From: Stigmatella ashevillena
Lineage (GTDB): Bacteria > Myxococcota > Myxococcia > Myxococcales > Myxococcaceae
DNA length: 64,000 bases
Direction of reading: 5' to 3'
Assembly: GCF_028368975.1 (NCBI RefSeq)
Contig: NZ_JAQNDM010000002.1
Location: 2,552,007-2,616,006 of the forward strand
Positions within the stretch are counted from its first letter, which is position 1, and each line of letters begins with the position of its first letter. Positions 19,255 to 30,217 of this stretch are shown piece by piece. The notes below the pieces were generated by a model. That model worked only from the letters and a program-made list of their open reading frames with translations, did not search any database and was not told where the DNA came from. A program made the position numbers and the translations under genes.

Positions 19255-19746
19255 TCAGGCGTGCGCGGGCTCGAGGGGAGTCTGCGCCCCCTCTACCTGA
19301 GGCTCGAGGACGGGCTCGCTCAGGGCAACCTCCTCGGCCACCGGGGACTCGATGAGCGCAGCCTCGGCCACCACCGGCGACGCCAGGAGGGGGGCCTCGG
19401 CGGCAGCAGCGAGCACGGGCGCAGGGGTCACCACCTGAAGCGCGGGAGAGGACACCGGGCTTGCCGCCACGGCGGCCTCGTCCTTGGGCTTCTTCGTCCC
19501 CGCCCCTGAACGGCACGTCCGGCACCACGGCTGGTTTCGGATGGCGCCATCGGCCATCTTGCGCAACCCGAACTGCGCCAGTGGCTTGAGCGTCCGGCAC
19601 TTGATGCACATCAGCGAGATGAGCACCTCGTTGCCTTCCGCGTCATAGACGGCGGATTTGCGCCGCTTGCGCGGCTGCCCCGACTCTCGCGGATGAGCTT
19701 TCTCAGGCGCAGGAGGCGCCATCATCGGGGTCACCTTGTAAAGCAT
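19255..19746 (-). CDS. Small protein with CxxC...CxxC zinc-finger-like motif
   Basis: The 163-aa product begins MLYKVTPMM and a Lys/Arg-rich stretch. A compact core follows, CIKCRTLKPLAQFGLRKM-DGAIRNQPWCRTC: two CxxC pairs about 27 residues apart, which can bind one zinc ion. The C-terminal 80 residues are Ala/Val/Pro/Glu-rich and probably disordered. The start at 19746 is favoured by GGGAGGG five bases upstream; a longer reading to 19809 is less likely. Such single-zinc proteins may bind nucleic acid or another protein. No family name can be given. The gene is alone, convergent with the Hsp70 operon, and preceded by a 280-bp region with palindromes. Confidence 0.75.
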   Translation of the reverse strand: MLYKVTPMMAPPAPEKAHPRESGQPRKRRKSAVYDAEGNEVLISLMCIKCRTLKPLAQFGLRKMADGAIRNQPWCRTCRSGAGTKKPKDEAAVAASPVSSPALQVVTPAPVLAAAAEAPLLASPVVAEAALIESPVAEEVALSEPVLEPQVEGAQTPLEPAHA

Positions 19747-19860
19747 GTCTTCCCTCCCAGACTCCAGCACACGTCTGTCTCGTAGGTCCCCTGAAGAACC
19801 CTCCGACACTTCGCGGCATGCCCTAGAGTAAGGAGGAATCCGAGAGTTGGAAACTGATCG

Positions 19861-19933
19861 GAGGCCGAAAAATCGGCCTCAAACGTGATTCTCGTGAGAT
19901 CTCGCAGGCTTGCATGTGATCAACGGGATCACA
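19861..19933. promoter_or_regulatory. Two palindromes upstream of the zinc-finger-like gene
   Basis: GAGGCCGA-AAAA-TCGGCCTC (19861-19880) is a perfect eight-pair hairpin, and TGTGATC...GATCACA (19915-19921 and 19927-19933) is a seven-base inverted repeat with a five-base spacer. They lie 115 to 190 bases before the minus-strand ATG at 19746, and also downstream of the phytase gene, so they could be operators, a terminator or an RNA structure. Confidence 0.3.
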
Positions 19934-20027
19934 AAAACCCGGGGGGCCTGAATCATGGGTGTGTGCCTTTTTCAGTGCGCTTGAACCACAACGCACTTCA
20001 GCCCTCTGTCACCCTGTAGCAGGTGCT

Positions 20028-22377
<2,350 letters not shown>

Positions 22378-23325
22378 ATGCGTGTGCTGGTCACGGGAGC
22401 GGATGGCTTCGCGGGACGCCACCTGTGCGCGCTGCTGCGTGCCTCGGGCGACGAGGTAATCGAAGCGCACGGGCCTCGCGCGGAGGGCATGAACAGCAAC
22501 GCGCTGAACTTCGACATCGCGGATGAGGCGGCGGTGCGCGCGGCCGTGGAGAAAGCCCGTCCCGAGGGCGTCATCCACCTGGCCGGCTTTGCCTCCGTGG
22601 CCCGCAGCCATGGCAATCCGGCCCGTGTCTTCGCGGTCAACACCCAGGGCACGGTCAACCTGCTGACCGCGCTGCGGGAAGCCGCGCCCAAGACGCGCGT
22701 GCTGCTCGTCAGCTCGGGCGAGGTGTACGGGCCCGTCACCGAAGGGACCCGGGCCGTGGAGACGTTGCACCTCGTGCCGCTGAGCCCCTATGCGGCCTCG
22801 AAGATCGCCGCGGAGCTGGCGGGCGAGCAATTCTTCCGCAGCTACGGGCTGCCGGTGGTGCTGGCGCGGCCCTTCAACCACCTGGGCGAGGGGCAGGATC
22901 CCACCTTCGTGGTGCCTTCGTTCGCCGTTCAGCTCCGGACCATCGCCCAAGGCAAGGCGAGCCCGGTGCTGCGCACGGGAAACCTGGATGCCATCCGCGA
23001 CTTCTCTCACGTGAAGGACGTGGTGGCCGCCTACCGCCTGCTGCTGACCGCGGGCGTGCCAGGGCAGACCTATAATGTCTGTAGCGGCACGGCCCGCTCC
23101 ATCCGCTCCGTCCTGGAGGAGATGCTGGCGCTCTCGGGCGTGGAGGCCCGCATCGAGCTGGACCCCACACGCTTGCGGCCCTCGGAGATTCCAAGCCTGG
23201 TGGGAGCTCCGGACAAGCTCCGCGCCCTGGGGTGGGAGCCCAAATCCAGTGTCACCGAGGCCTTGCGCGAGGTGCTCGGTCCCGAACTGCGTCCAGCCCC
23301 CGGAGCGCCGCCTCATAAACGGTGA
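22378..23325 (+). CDS. rmd: GDP-4-keto-6-deoxy-D-mannose reductase (GDP-D-rhamnose synthesis)
   Basis: This 315-aa NAD(P)-dependent reductase of the extended SDR family has the nucleotide loop VTGADGFAGRHL, a catalytic serine strand VSSGEVYG, and the YAASKIAAEL YxxxK pair. ARPFNHLGEGQ matches Rmd-type proteins. With the adjacent gmd it should make GDP-D-rhamnose, used in surface polysaccharide; a GDP-fucose-type epimerase/reductase is less likely because of the Rmd-like segments, but the stereochemistry cannot be proved from sequence. The start directly follows gmd's stop. The 3' end overlaps the convergent glycosyltransferase gene by 74 bases. Confidence 0.85.
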   Translation: MRVLVTGADGFAGRHLCALLRASGDEVIEAHGPRAEGMNSNALNFDIADEAAVRAAVEKARPEGVIHLAGFASVARSHGNPARVFAVNTQGTVNLLTALREAAPKTRVLLVSSGEVYGPVTEGTRAVETLHLVPLSPYAASKIAAELAGEQFFRSYGLPVVLARPFNHLGEGQDPTFVVPSFAVQLRTIAQGKASPVLRTGNLDAIRDFSHVKDVVAAYRLLLTAGVPGQTYNVCSGTARSIRSVLEEMLALSGVEARIELDPTRLRPSEIPSLVGAPDKLRALGWEPKSSVTEALREVLGPELRPAPGAPPHKR

Positions 23326-24397
23326 GCGTCTGCTCCGCGGCGCGCTTCCAGGTGAACTCCGCGGCGCGGCGGCGGCCTTTCTCGGACCAGTACCGACGCT
23401 CCGCTGGAGAGTCCAACAGCCGCTCCAGGAGGGCAGCCAGCCCCTCGGCATCCTCGGGGCCCACGGAAGGTGCCGCGTCCGCGCAGACCTCAGGCAGCGA
23501 GCCCGCGTTGGAGACGATGGCCGGCGTGCCCAGGTGCATGGCCTCCAGCGGCGGCAAGCCGAAGCCCTCGCCCCGTGACGGGAAGACGAAGACGGCGGCG
23601 CGGCGCATCAGCTCGTAGAAGACGGGAGCGGACTGATAGCCGAGCGGGCGGATGTCGAAGCCCTTGGCCCGCATGCGTTCGACGCGCAGCTCCACGGGGC
23701 CAGAACCAAACCAGCTCTGCCCCGCGAGCACGAGGGACACCTGCCGCCCACGGGCCCGGAGCCGCTCCAGCGCATCGAGCACCAGCCCCACGTTCTTGCG
23801 CACATCCAGCGAGCCCGCGTACAGCACAAAGTCCCGGGGCAGGGCCAGGGTGTGCATCAACGCCTCGCCCGTCTTGTCCAGGGGCTCGGCCACCACATGG
23901 TCCACCCCATTGTGGACAACCTCCGCCCGGCCCGCGGTCTCGGGAAAGCGGGCCACCAGCGCCTTCCGGGTAGAGGCGCTCACGCACACCACCCGGTCCG
24001 CGAGCATCAGGCTGCGCGTCAGCCACAGGCGGAACTGCCACCGGAAGGCAGCCGACACCGTCTCCGGCATCGTCAGCGGGAGGAGATCATGCACCGTGAG
24101 GACGTAGGCCTTGCCCGGCAGGCGCGTGAGCGGGAGGTTGAAGTTGCCCAGCGCATGGTAGAGCCGCGCCGACGAGCCCCGCAGGTCCACGGGCAAGCGG
24201 GCCATCACGTAACCCGAGCGCCCCAGGGCTCCCCGGGGAAACTCCCCCGAAGTGCGCGCCCCGAAGCGCTCCAGCGAGAGCCCCTGCGCCTCCAGGGCCG
24301 AAGCCAGACAACGGGTGTAGAGGCCGATCCCGGTGGTCGGCTCATCCCAAAGGCTTGCGTCGAAAGCGATGGGGCCGGTGGACACGAGGCGCCTCAT
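23252..24397 (-). CDS. GT4 glycosyltransferase (GT-B fold)
   Basis: This 381-aa retaining glycosyltransferase of family 4 has an N-terminal acceptor domain with VHDLLPLTMPE and a DRVVCVSASTRKAL strand. A linker with VVHNGVD and FVLYAGSLDVRKNVGLVLDAL follows. The sugar-nucleotide domain ends in PSRGEGFGLPPLEAM, the E(x7)E donor motif. It is cytoplasmic or membrane-associated and probably adds a sugar to a surface polysaccharide, possibly rhamnose given the neighbouring gmd-rmd. The ATG at 24397 is 31 bp from the divergent double-GT gene, so a shared promoter is likely. The last 74 bases overlap rmd on the other strand. The sugar and acceptor are unknown. Confidence 0.9.
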   Translation of the reverse strand: MRRLVSTGPIAFDASLWDEPTTGIGLYTRCLASALEAQGLSLERFGARTSGEFPRGALGRSGYVMARLPVDLRGSSARLYHALGNFNLPLTRLPGKAYVLTVHDLLPLTMPETVSAAFRWQFRLWLTRSLMLADRVVCVSASTRKALVARFPETAGRAEVVHNGVDHVVAEPLDKTGEALMHTLALPRDFVLYAGSLDVRKNVGLVLDALERLRARGRQVSLVLAGQSWFGSGPVELRVERMRAKGFDIRPLGYQSAPVFYELMRRAAVFVFPSRGEGFGLPPLEAMHLGTPAIVSNAGSLPEVCADAAPSVGPEDAEGLAALLERLLDSPAERRYWSEKGRRRAAEFTWKRAAEQTLTVYEAALRGLDAVRDRAPRARPR

Positions 24398-24427
24398 ACC
24401 ACGGGCGTGTGATAGGCAAGACAGCCC

Positions 24428-26671
24428 ATGGCGGTCCATCAGTTGATTCCCAGCTTCGTCGCGGGCGACGCCACCGGTCAGGCCGCGCTGCACCTCCAGC
24501 TGCTGCTGCGCCGCATGGGCCACTTCGGTGAAATCCATGCCGCCGAGGTGGGCGCGGGACTGGAATCCCTGGCCCAGCCCCTGGAAGCGCTGAGCCCCGG
24601 CCCCGAGGATCTCGTCCTCTACCACCACGGCATCGCCTCACCGCTGAGCGGCCACCTGATGCACCTGCCCTGCCGCCGGGGCGTCATCTTCCACAACATC
24701 AGCCCCGCGAGGTTCTACGCGGGCACTCCCTTGGCCGAGGCGCTCGTCTCGGGCCGTGCCCAGCTCGCCGCGCTGGCGCCCTGCGTGGACGTGTCCATCG
24801 GTGTCTCGGACTTCAACACGGCGGAGCTGCGCGCCGCGGGCCACTCGAACCTCCACACCGTTCCCCTCTTCATCGAGCCAGAACGCTTCTCCGCGGCTTC
24901 GGCGGACCCCACCTGGCTCAGGGACTTGGAGGGCCCCGCTCCGGCCGTGCTGAGCGTGAGCCGCGTGGCCCCTCACAAGCGCTTCGAGGACCTGATCGCC
25001 CTGCATGCGGAGCTCTTGCGGCTGAGGCCCCAAGCCCGGCTGCTGCTGGTGGGCGGCTATGAACCGGGGAGCCGCTACTTCAAGTCTCTCCAGCGCGCCG
25101 CGCAGGGGCTGACCGGCGTGCACTTCCTGGGGAGGCTGAATCACGCGGCGCTGGTGGCGGCCTACCGCTCCGCGCAGCTCTTCGTCTCCATGAGCGAGCA
25201 CGAGGGGTTCGGCGTTCCGCTCATCGAGGCCATGGCCGCCGAAGTCCCCGTGCTCGCCTTCGGCGCCGCCGCCGTCCCGGAGACGCTGGGGGGCGCGGGC
25301 ATCGCCTTCGACCAGAAGCACTTCTCCTTCCTCGCAGAACTGGTGGTGGAGGTGAGCGAGAACCGCCCCCTGCGAGAGCGGATCCTGAAGGGCCAGGCCC
25401 GGCGCCTCGAGGCCTTCTCGGCCGAGCGCAGCCAACAGGCACTGGAGAAGGCCCTTGCCACGGTGTCCCCCTCGCGCCACGCTCCCCGTCGCGGGACAGC
25501 GAAGCCGAAACGTCCTCGTGTGGCCATCGTGGTCCAGCGCTACGGCGAAGTGACCGGAGGCGCCGAGCGCCACGCCCAACAGGTGGCCGAGCACCTTGCC
25601 CCCCATTGGAACCTCACCCTGCTCACCACCTGCGCGAAGAACCACCTCTCGTGGGAGAACGTCTTCCCCGCCGGAGAGGATCGCGTGGAGGGGCTGCCCG
25701 TGGTGCGCTTCCCGGTGACGCGCACACGCCACATCCGCCCCTTCAATGGCCTGTCACGTCAGGTCTTCGATCGCCCCAACGAGCGGCTGCGCGAGGAACA
25801 CTGGGTGGCCGAGCAGGGCCCCCTCTGCCCAGGGCTGCTGGCGCACCTGGCCTCCACGGCGGGCACTTACGACGGCTACCTCTTCTTCACATATCTGTAC
25901 GCACCCACGGTCTGGGGACTTCCCCTGGTGGCCTCCCGCTCGATGCTGGTGCCCACCGCGCATGACGAGCCCCCGCTGCGCTTCGGCGTCTACGCGGATG
26001 TTTTCGAGCGGCCCCGGGTGCTCATGTGCAACACCCCCGAGGAGGTGGCCCTCATCGGCCGCTTCTACCCGGACCATGCCCGCGCCCGGGTGGTGGGGGT
26101 GGGGGTGGACCGCCCCGCCTCGGAGGCCGCGCGCTTCCGCCAGAAGTACGGCGTGAGCCGCAACTACCTGCTTTACGTGGGGCGGCTGGAGCCGGGCAAA
26201 GGCATCCCCGAGCTGCTCTCGCACCACCGGGCCCTCCAGGAGCGCTACCAGGACGCACCGGACCTGGTGCTCGCGGGCGAGGCGAACATGGAGTTGGGCG
26301 GCAAGGGCGTGCACTACGTGGGCCGGGTAAGCGAGCAGGACAAGCACGACGCCCTGGCCGGAGCCCTCGCGGTGGTGGTGCCCTCGCGCTTCGAGAGCCT
26401 CTCGCTGCTGACCCTGGAGGCCTTCGCGCAGGGCACGCCCGTGCTCGTCAACGGGCACTCGGAAGTGCTGGCTGGCCAGGTGGCTCGCAGCAAGGCGGGC
26501 CGGACCTACACGGACCTGGAGTCCTTCATCACCGGCCTGCGGGAAGTGGGCGAGCAGCACAAGGCCCTGGGACGCAAAGGGCTGGCCTATGCGAAGCGCC
26601 ACGGATGGCCCCAAGTGGTGGAGGCTTACCGGGAAGAGATGGACCTCATCATCCAGGAGAAGCGCCGATGA
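24428..26671 (+). CDS. Fusion of two GT4 glycosyltransferase domains
   Basis: The 747-aa chain contains two complete GT-B units. The first (about residues 1-345) has GVIFHNISPARFY, VLSVSRVAPHKRFEDLI and SEHEGFGVPLIEAM. The second (about 362-747) starts with RVAIVVQRYGEVTGGAERHA, a typical GT4 opening, and carries LLYVGRLEPGKGI and SRFESLSLLTLEAF. Both donor motifs of E(x7)E type are intact, so both halves could be active, which would let one protein add two sugars in sequence. A basic Pro-rich linker (SPSRHAPRRGTAKPKRP) joins them. It overlaps the following gene by ATGA, so the two are coupled. Confidence 0.9.
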   Translation: MAVHQLIPSFVAGDATGQAALHLQLLLRRMGHFGEIHAAEVGAGLESLAQPLEALSPGPEDLVLYHHGIASPLSGHLMHLPCRRGVIFHNISPARFYAGTPLAEALVSGRAQLAALAPCVDVSIGVSDFNTAELRAAGHSNLHTVPLFIEPERFSAASADPTWLRDLEGPAPAVLSVSRVAPHKRFEDLIALHAELLRLRPQARLLLVGGYEPGSRYFKSLQRAAQGLTGVHFLGRLNHAALVAAYRSAQLFVSMSEHEGFGVPLIEAMAAEVPVLAFGAAAVPETLGGAGIAFDQKHFSFLAELVVEVSENRPLRERILKGQARRLEAFSAERSQQALEKALATVSPSRHAPRRGTAKPKRPRVAIVVQRYGEVTGGAERHAQQVAEHLAPHWNLTLLTTCAKNHLSWENVFPAGEDRVEGLPVVRFPVTRTRHIRPFNGLSRQVFDRPNERLREEHWVAEQGPLCPGLLAHLASTAGTYDGYLFFTYLYAPTVWGLPLVASRSMLVPTAHDEPPLRFGVYADVFERPRVLMCNTPEEVALIGRFYPDHARARVVGVGVDRPASEAARFRQKYGVSRNYLLYVGRLEPGKGIPELLSHHRALQERYQDAPDLVLAGEANMELGGKGVHYVGRVSEQDKHDALAGALAVVVPSRFESLSLLTLEAFAQGTPVLVNGHSEVLAGQVARSKAGRTYTDLESFITGLREVGEQHKALGRKGLAYAKRHGWPQVVEAYREEMDLIIQEKRR

Positions 26672-27126
26672 AGCTTTTGGGACGGGACATCCCCGCGCGC
26701 GAGCTGATCGCCCGCATCGAAGAGCGCCTGCGCATCCGCGGCCTCCCCACGTCTGAGCCGTCGGACGTGCCCAGTGAGGGCGTGGAGCCCCGGGTGGAGC
26801 CGCTGTCCTTCAACCTCCAGGCCTTGGAGGCGCACGCGGATCCGACCCAGCCTCTGCCGCTGCACACGCACCGGGGAGGCGCAGGCCAGCTCATCCTGGC
26901 CGCGAAGTGGGCGTTCCGAAAGACGTGCCAGGTGCTCATCAACGAGACACTGGGCCGCCAGCGCCTCTTCAACGGACATGTGCGCGACTCCTACGCACAG
27001 CTCTCCGCCGAAGTCCTCCGGCTGCGACGGGAGCTGGAAGTCCTGAAGGGCCTGGTGCCCCCGCCCGCCGCCCCTTCCGAGCCTCCTGCCGTGCCCCCAA
27101 GGCCCCGCCGTCCCAGGGCCAAATAG
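26668..27126 (+). CDS. Helical accessory protein of glycan cluster, unknown function
   Basis: The 152-aa product begins MKLLGRDIPARELIARIEERLR, a helical opening seen at the front of some glycan-cluster methyltransferases. A spacer follows, then a second helical part with LFNGHVRDSYAQLSAEVLRLRRELEVLKGLV, a probable coiled coil, and a basic Pro tail. No catalytic domain follows, so it looks like the isolated N-terminal region of such enzymes. The ATG at 26668 overlaps the stop of the double glycosyltransferase (ATGA), which points to stoichiometric co-production and a possible scaffold or activator role. It ends nine bases from the convergent MoeB-like gene. No named family is recognised. Confidence 0.7.
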   Translation: MKLLGRDIPARELIARIEERLRIRGLPTSEPSDVPSEGVEPRVEPLSFNLQALEAHADPTQPLPLHTHRGGAGQLILAAKWAFRKTCQVLINETLGRQRLFNGHVRDSYAQLSAEVLRLRRELEVLKGLVPPPAAPSEPPAVPPRPRRPRAK

Positions 27127-27135
27127 CCCCCGGCT

Positions 27136-28296
27136 TCACATCGGGGGCGCGCAGAACTGCTCGTAGTCGATGAGCTCTACCTGAGCCCCTTCGCGGCAGA
27201 CCGGGCACGCCGGGTCACGCCGGAGCTTCAACTGCTGGAAGCGCGTTTCCAAGGCATCGAAGTTGAGCAGCCGCCCCACGAGCGGCTCGCCCACCCCCAA
27301 GATGAGCTTGAGGGCCTCGGTGGCCTGGAGCAGGCCGATGATGCCGGGAAGCACCCCGAGCACCCCCGCTTCGGCGCACGAAGGCGCCAGATCGGGCGGA
27401 GGGGGACGCGGGTACAGGCAGCGGTAGCAAGGCCCCTTGCCCGGAACGAACGACGTCACCTGCCCTTCGAACCGGTAGATGGATCCGTGAATGTTCGGCT
27501 TGCCCAACATCACGCACGCATCGTTGAGCAGGTAGCGGGTGGGAAAGTTGTCTCCGCCATCCAGCACCATCTCGAAGGGCTCGAGGATGCGCAGGACATT
27601 CTCGGACGTCAGCCGTTCCTGGAAGGGAATGACCTTCACGTCCGGGTTGAGGGACCGGATGGCCTCCAGGGCGCTCTCGGTCTTCGGCTGGCCGGCCCGC
27701 TCGCGGGTGTGGATGACCTGACGCTGGAGATTGGAGAGGTCCACCACATCCATGTCGATGATGCCGAGCGTCCCCACGCCGGCCGCCGCCAGATAGAGGG
27801 CCGCTGGGGAGCCCAGTCCGCCGACCCCCATGAGCAGCACCTTCGCCTTCAAGAGGCGGGCCTGCCCCTCTTCCCCCACCTCGGGAATGGCCAGGTGCCG
27901 CCGGTAGCGCTCCTTCTGCTCGGCGGACAGCACGACCGGCTTCTCCACCGGAAAGGACGCGTCATGCCAGCGGCTGTAGCCTCCCGCCATCGAAGAGACG
28001 TGCGTGTAGCCCATGTCCTGCAACGTCTTGGCGGCGAGCGCCGACCGGGTGCCTCCCGCGCAATAGAGCACGAGCTCCTCGTCGCGGCCGACCTTCTCCT
28101 CGATGCGCAGTTCCAGGAAGCCGCGCGGGATGGAGAGGGCGCCCGGCAAGCGCCCGGCGGCGTACTCGTCCCCTTCCCGCACGTCGATGAGCTTGAAGGC
28201 GCGCCTCGCGTCGAGCTGCTGCTTGACGCTCTCGACCTGCACCTCGCGGATCTCCTTCTTCGTGCTGGACAGGATGTCTCGAAATGAGGGCGCCAT
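27136..28296 (-). CDS. moeB: Rhodanese-E1 fusion (MoeB/ThiF-type adenylyltransferase)
   Basis: This 386-aa enzyme has a rhodanese domain first (residues about 20-115, active Cys79 in the CAGGTRS loop) and an E1-like adenylyltransferase second. The second domain has GVGGLGSPAALYLA at 157-170, GDNFPTRYLLND, the zinc pairs CYRC and CPVC, and a candidate catalytic cysteine in PSCAEAG. It should activate the C-terminus of a sulfur-carrier protein (MoaD or ThiS type) and hand on sulfur, for molybdopterin, thiamine or another thio-pathway. Most fusions place rhodanese last, so the order is reversed here. The start at 28296 gives the natural N-terminus. It is an odd guest in the glycan block. Confidence 0.88.
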   Translation of the reverse strand: MAPSFRDILSSTKKEIREVQVESVKQQLDARRAFKLIDVREGDEYAAGRLPGALSIPRGFLELRIEEKVGRDEELVLYCAGGTRSALAAKTLQDMGYTHVSSMAGGYSRWHDASFPVEKPVVLSAEQKERYRRHLAIPEVGEEGQARLLKAKVLLMGVGGLGSPAALYLAAAGVGTLGIIDMDVVDLSNLQRQVIHTRERAGQPKTESALEAIRSLNPDVKVIPFQERLTSENVLRILEPFEMVLDGGDNFPTRYLLNDACVMLGKPNIHGSIYRFEGQVTSFVPGKGPCYRCLYPRPPPPDLAPSCAEAGVLGVLPGIIGLLQATEALKLILGVGEPLVGRLLNFDALETRFQQLKLRRDPACPVCREGAQVELIDYEQFCAPPM

Positions 28297-28313
28297 GGAC
28301 CGTCCTTCTCTCT

Positions 28314-30206
28314 TCACGGAAACCGATAGACCGTGTACCGCGCATCCCGGTGGACGAGCTCTCCTCCCAGCACTTCGGTCACGAACCTGTGCCTCGGAGG
28401 GTAGAAATAGTGCGAGACATACCACCGGAAGTGGTGCTCCTTCAGGTAGGCGCGCATCTGCGCCTGCTCTTCGGGAGTGATGGGCCCCACGAGCCCATCG
28501 AACGCCTCCAAGGCCCGGAAGAGCCGCAGCTTCTGAAGCTCCGCCTCCCGGACCGGCGTCCGGGAGAGCCTCGCGAAGGAGACGGGCTTGCCGTGCACGA
28601 CCTGCTCCCACTGGCCCAGGACATTGTCCGTGAAGACCGCCGCCGGGGCAGGCGCGGTGCGAATCTCCTCGAACACGGGAGGCAGCGTGGGCAGGGGCAC
28701 CATGTTCATGGGCCGGTTGCGGTACTCGAGGTTCGGAACCAGCGCGGTGAGCAGCGCCACCCCCACCCCCAGCCGCACCTCCCTCCGCGCTGCCAGCGCT
28801 CCCAGGTGCGCCGCGGCAAACGCCACCAGCACCGACAGCGACAGCGTGGTGAGCAACTCGAAGCGGACGGGCATCCCGCCCTGCTTGAAGAGCGGCACCA
28901 CGTGCTTGAAGACCACGTAGGGCATGGGCACCTGGACCTTCAGCTCGCGGTTGAACGAGGTGAACGGCTCCAGGAGGGACATCACGGTGAGGTAGCCCAG
29001 CAGCACCAAAACATCCCGCCGCCAGACCCGCTGACGCCAGCCCGGCAGCACCGCCCCAACCACCAGCAGGGCGAGCAGCAGCACGGACACGGGGTGCTGA
29101 CTCACCCCGCCCATCGAGAGCACCGTCCCCATCGACAGCACGGCGAACCCCACGCCCAACCCCGCCCAGCGCCGACCCTCCGGCACACCCCGCCAGAGCG
29201 CGAAAGCAGCAAGCCCCAGCGTCAGGAAGCCCAGGAACGTACCCGCCTCTTCGGCATTGCCCGCCATCTTCTCGCGCAACAACCCGCCCACGAGCGCACG
29301 CGCCTGGGCAGGCGCCGCCTCGAACCATGCCGACAGGGGATCCGGCAGGAAGAAGGCATACAGGTCGGTGAAGTAATCCGAGTCTCCATGGTGGCCCCCA
29401 ATGGGGGCAGGATGGAGGTGGGCCAGGAGCGGAAGGATGGGCGGCACACAGGCGATCCCCGCCGCCGCGGCAGCCCACCCGGCCCGGCGCAACAGCGGGT
29501 CTCTCAGCGAATCGAGCGACAGCAGGGGCCCCCGGCGCCAACGCTCGGCGACGATCCACGCGAAGGACAGCAGCGCGATGTAGAGCAGGTAATAGTAGTC
29601 ACACAGCAGCACGTAGAGCGCACCCAGCGCCAGGCCCACCAACCACCGGCGCTTGCCCTCGTCCAGCCACCGGAAGAAGCACCACAGGTAGAACGGAATC
29701 CCCTCCAGCGCCGAGAGGTTGAGGTGCGCATTCGCGTGGCTGAGGTGATACCGCGAGAAGTCGAAGGCACAGGCCCCCGCGACCGCCGCCGCCGCCGCCA
29801 GCCCCGGGCTGAACCCCGCCCGCCGCAGCAAGTCGTTCAACAACAGCCAGGCCGTGTAGCCCGTCAGGACGAACGTGCCGAAGATGACGAGGTTGTAGGC
29901 CACCTCCGGCCCCATGAAGGGCAGGAGCACCACCCCCCATCCCGTCTTGGCGGGGGACAAGGTGTGCCAGTAGAGCTCGGCCCCCAGCGGCCAGTGCAGC
30001 ACCGGCGAGAAGAAGGGATTCTGGGGGTCCACCCACGCCGCCTGGCGCATCCACCAGAAGTGCCACATGTTCATGAAGCCGTCCTCGCGGCCTCCCAGGA
30101 CAAAACCCTGGAGGTGGCTCAGCAGCGGCCAGGTATGGACGGCGGACAGCAGCGTGAATGCGAGCAGGACGAGCGGATGAAGCACCCGCCGCGAGAGAAG
30201 AGGCAT
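28314..30206 (-). CDS. Polytopic membrane protein, GT-C-like
   Basis: The 630-aa product has roughly a dozen hydrophobic helices and a first periplasmic loop with HWPLGAELYWHTLSPAKTG and GGREDGFMNMWHFWW. Acidic residues in that loop (for example RED) resemble the DD/ED pair of GT-C lipid-sugar transferases. The C-terminal 120 residues form a soluble periplasmic-looking domain with SFARLSRTPVREAELQKL. GT-C enzymes use polyprenyl-phosphate sugars at the outer face of the inner membrane. Its place between the MoeB-like and methyltransferase genes, in a glycan block, supports a role in glycan or lipid modification. Assignment rests on topology and context; the family is not certain. Confidence 0.65.
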   Translation of the reverse strand: MPLLSRRVLHPLVLLAFTLLSAVHTWPLLSHLQGFVLGGREDGFMNMWHFWWMRQAAWVDPQNPFFSPVLHWPLGAELYWHTLSPAKTGWGVVLLPFMGPEVAYNLVIFGTFVLTGYTAWLLLNDLLRRAGFSPGLAAAAAVAGACAFDFSRYHLSHANAHLNLSALEGIPFYLWCFFRWLDEGKRRWLVGLALGALYVLLCDYYYLLYIALLSFAWIVAERWRRGPLLSLDSLRDPLLRRAGWAAAAAGIACVPPILPLLAHLHPAPIGGHHGDSDYFTDLYAFFLPDPLSAWFEAAPAQARALVGGLLREKMAGNAEEAGTFLGFLTLGLAAFALWRGVPEGRRWAGLGVGFAVLSMGTVLSMGGVSQHPVSVLLLALLVVGAVLPGWRQRVWRRDVLVLLGYLTVMSLLEPFTSFNRELKVQVPMPYVVFKHVVPLFKQGGMPVRFELLTTLSLSVLVAFAAAHLGALAARREVRLGVGVALLTALVPNLEYRNRPMNMVPLPTLPPVFEEIRTAPAPAAVFTDNVLGQWEQVVHGKPVSFARLSRTPVREAELQKLRLFRALEAFDGLVGPITPEEQAQMRAYLKEHHFRWYVSHYFYPPRHRFVTEVLGGELVHRDARYTVYRFP

Positions 30207-30217
30207 ACGAGAGGGGC

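Noticed and set aside
19915-19933. CRP-type site TGTGA...TCACA
   Set aside because: The half-sites are nine bases apart instead of six, so it does not match a CRP operator. It is kept only as an inverted repeat.
27136-29559. Extension of the MoeB-like gene upstream as one 807-aa protein
   Set aside because: The upstream part is the antisense of the membrane protein gene; the rhodanese-E1 protein begins naturally at 28296.
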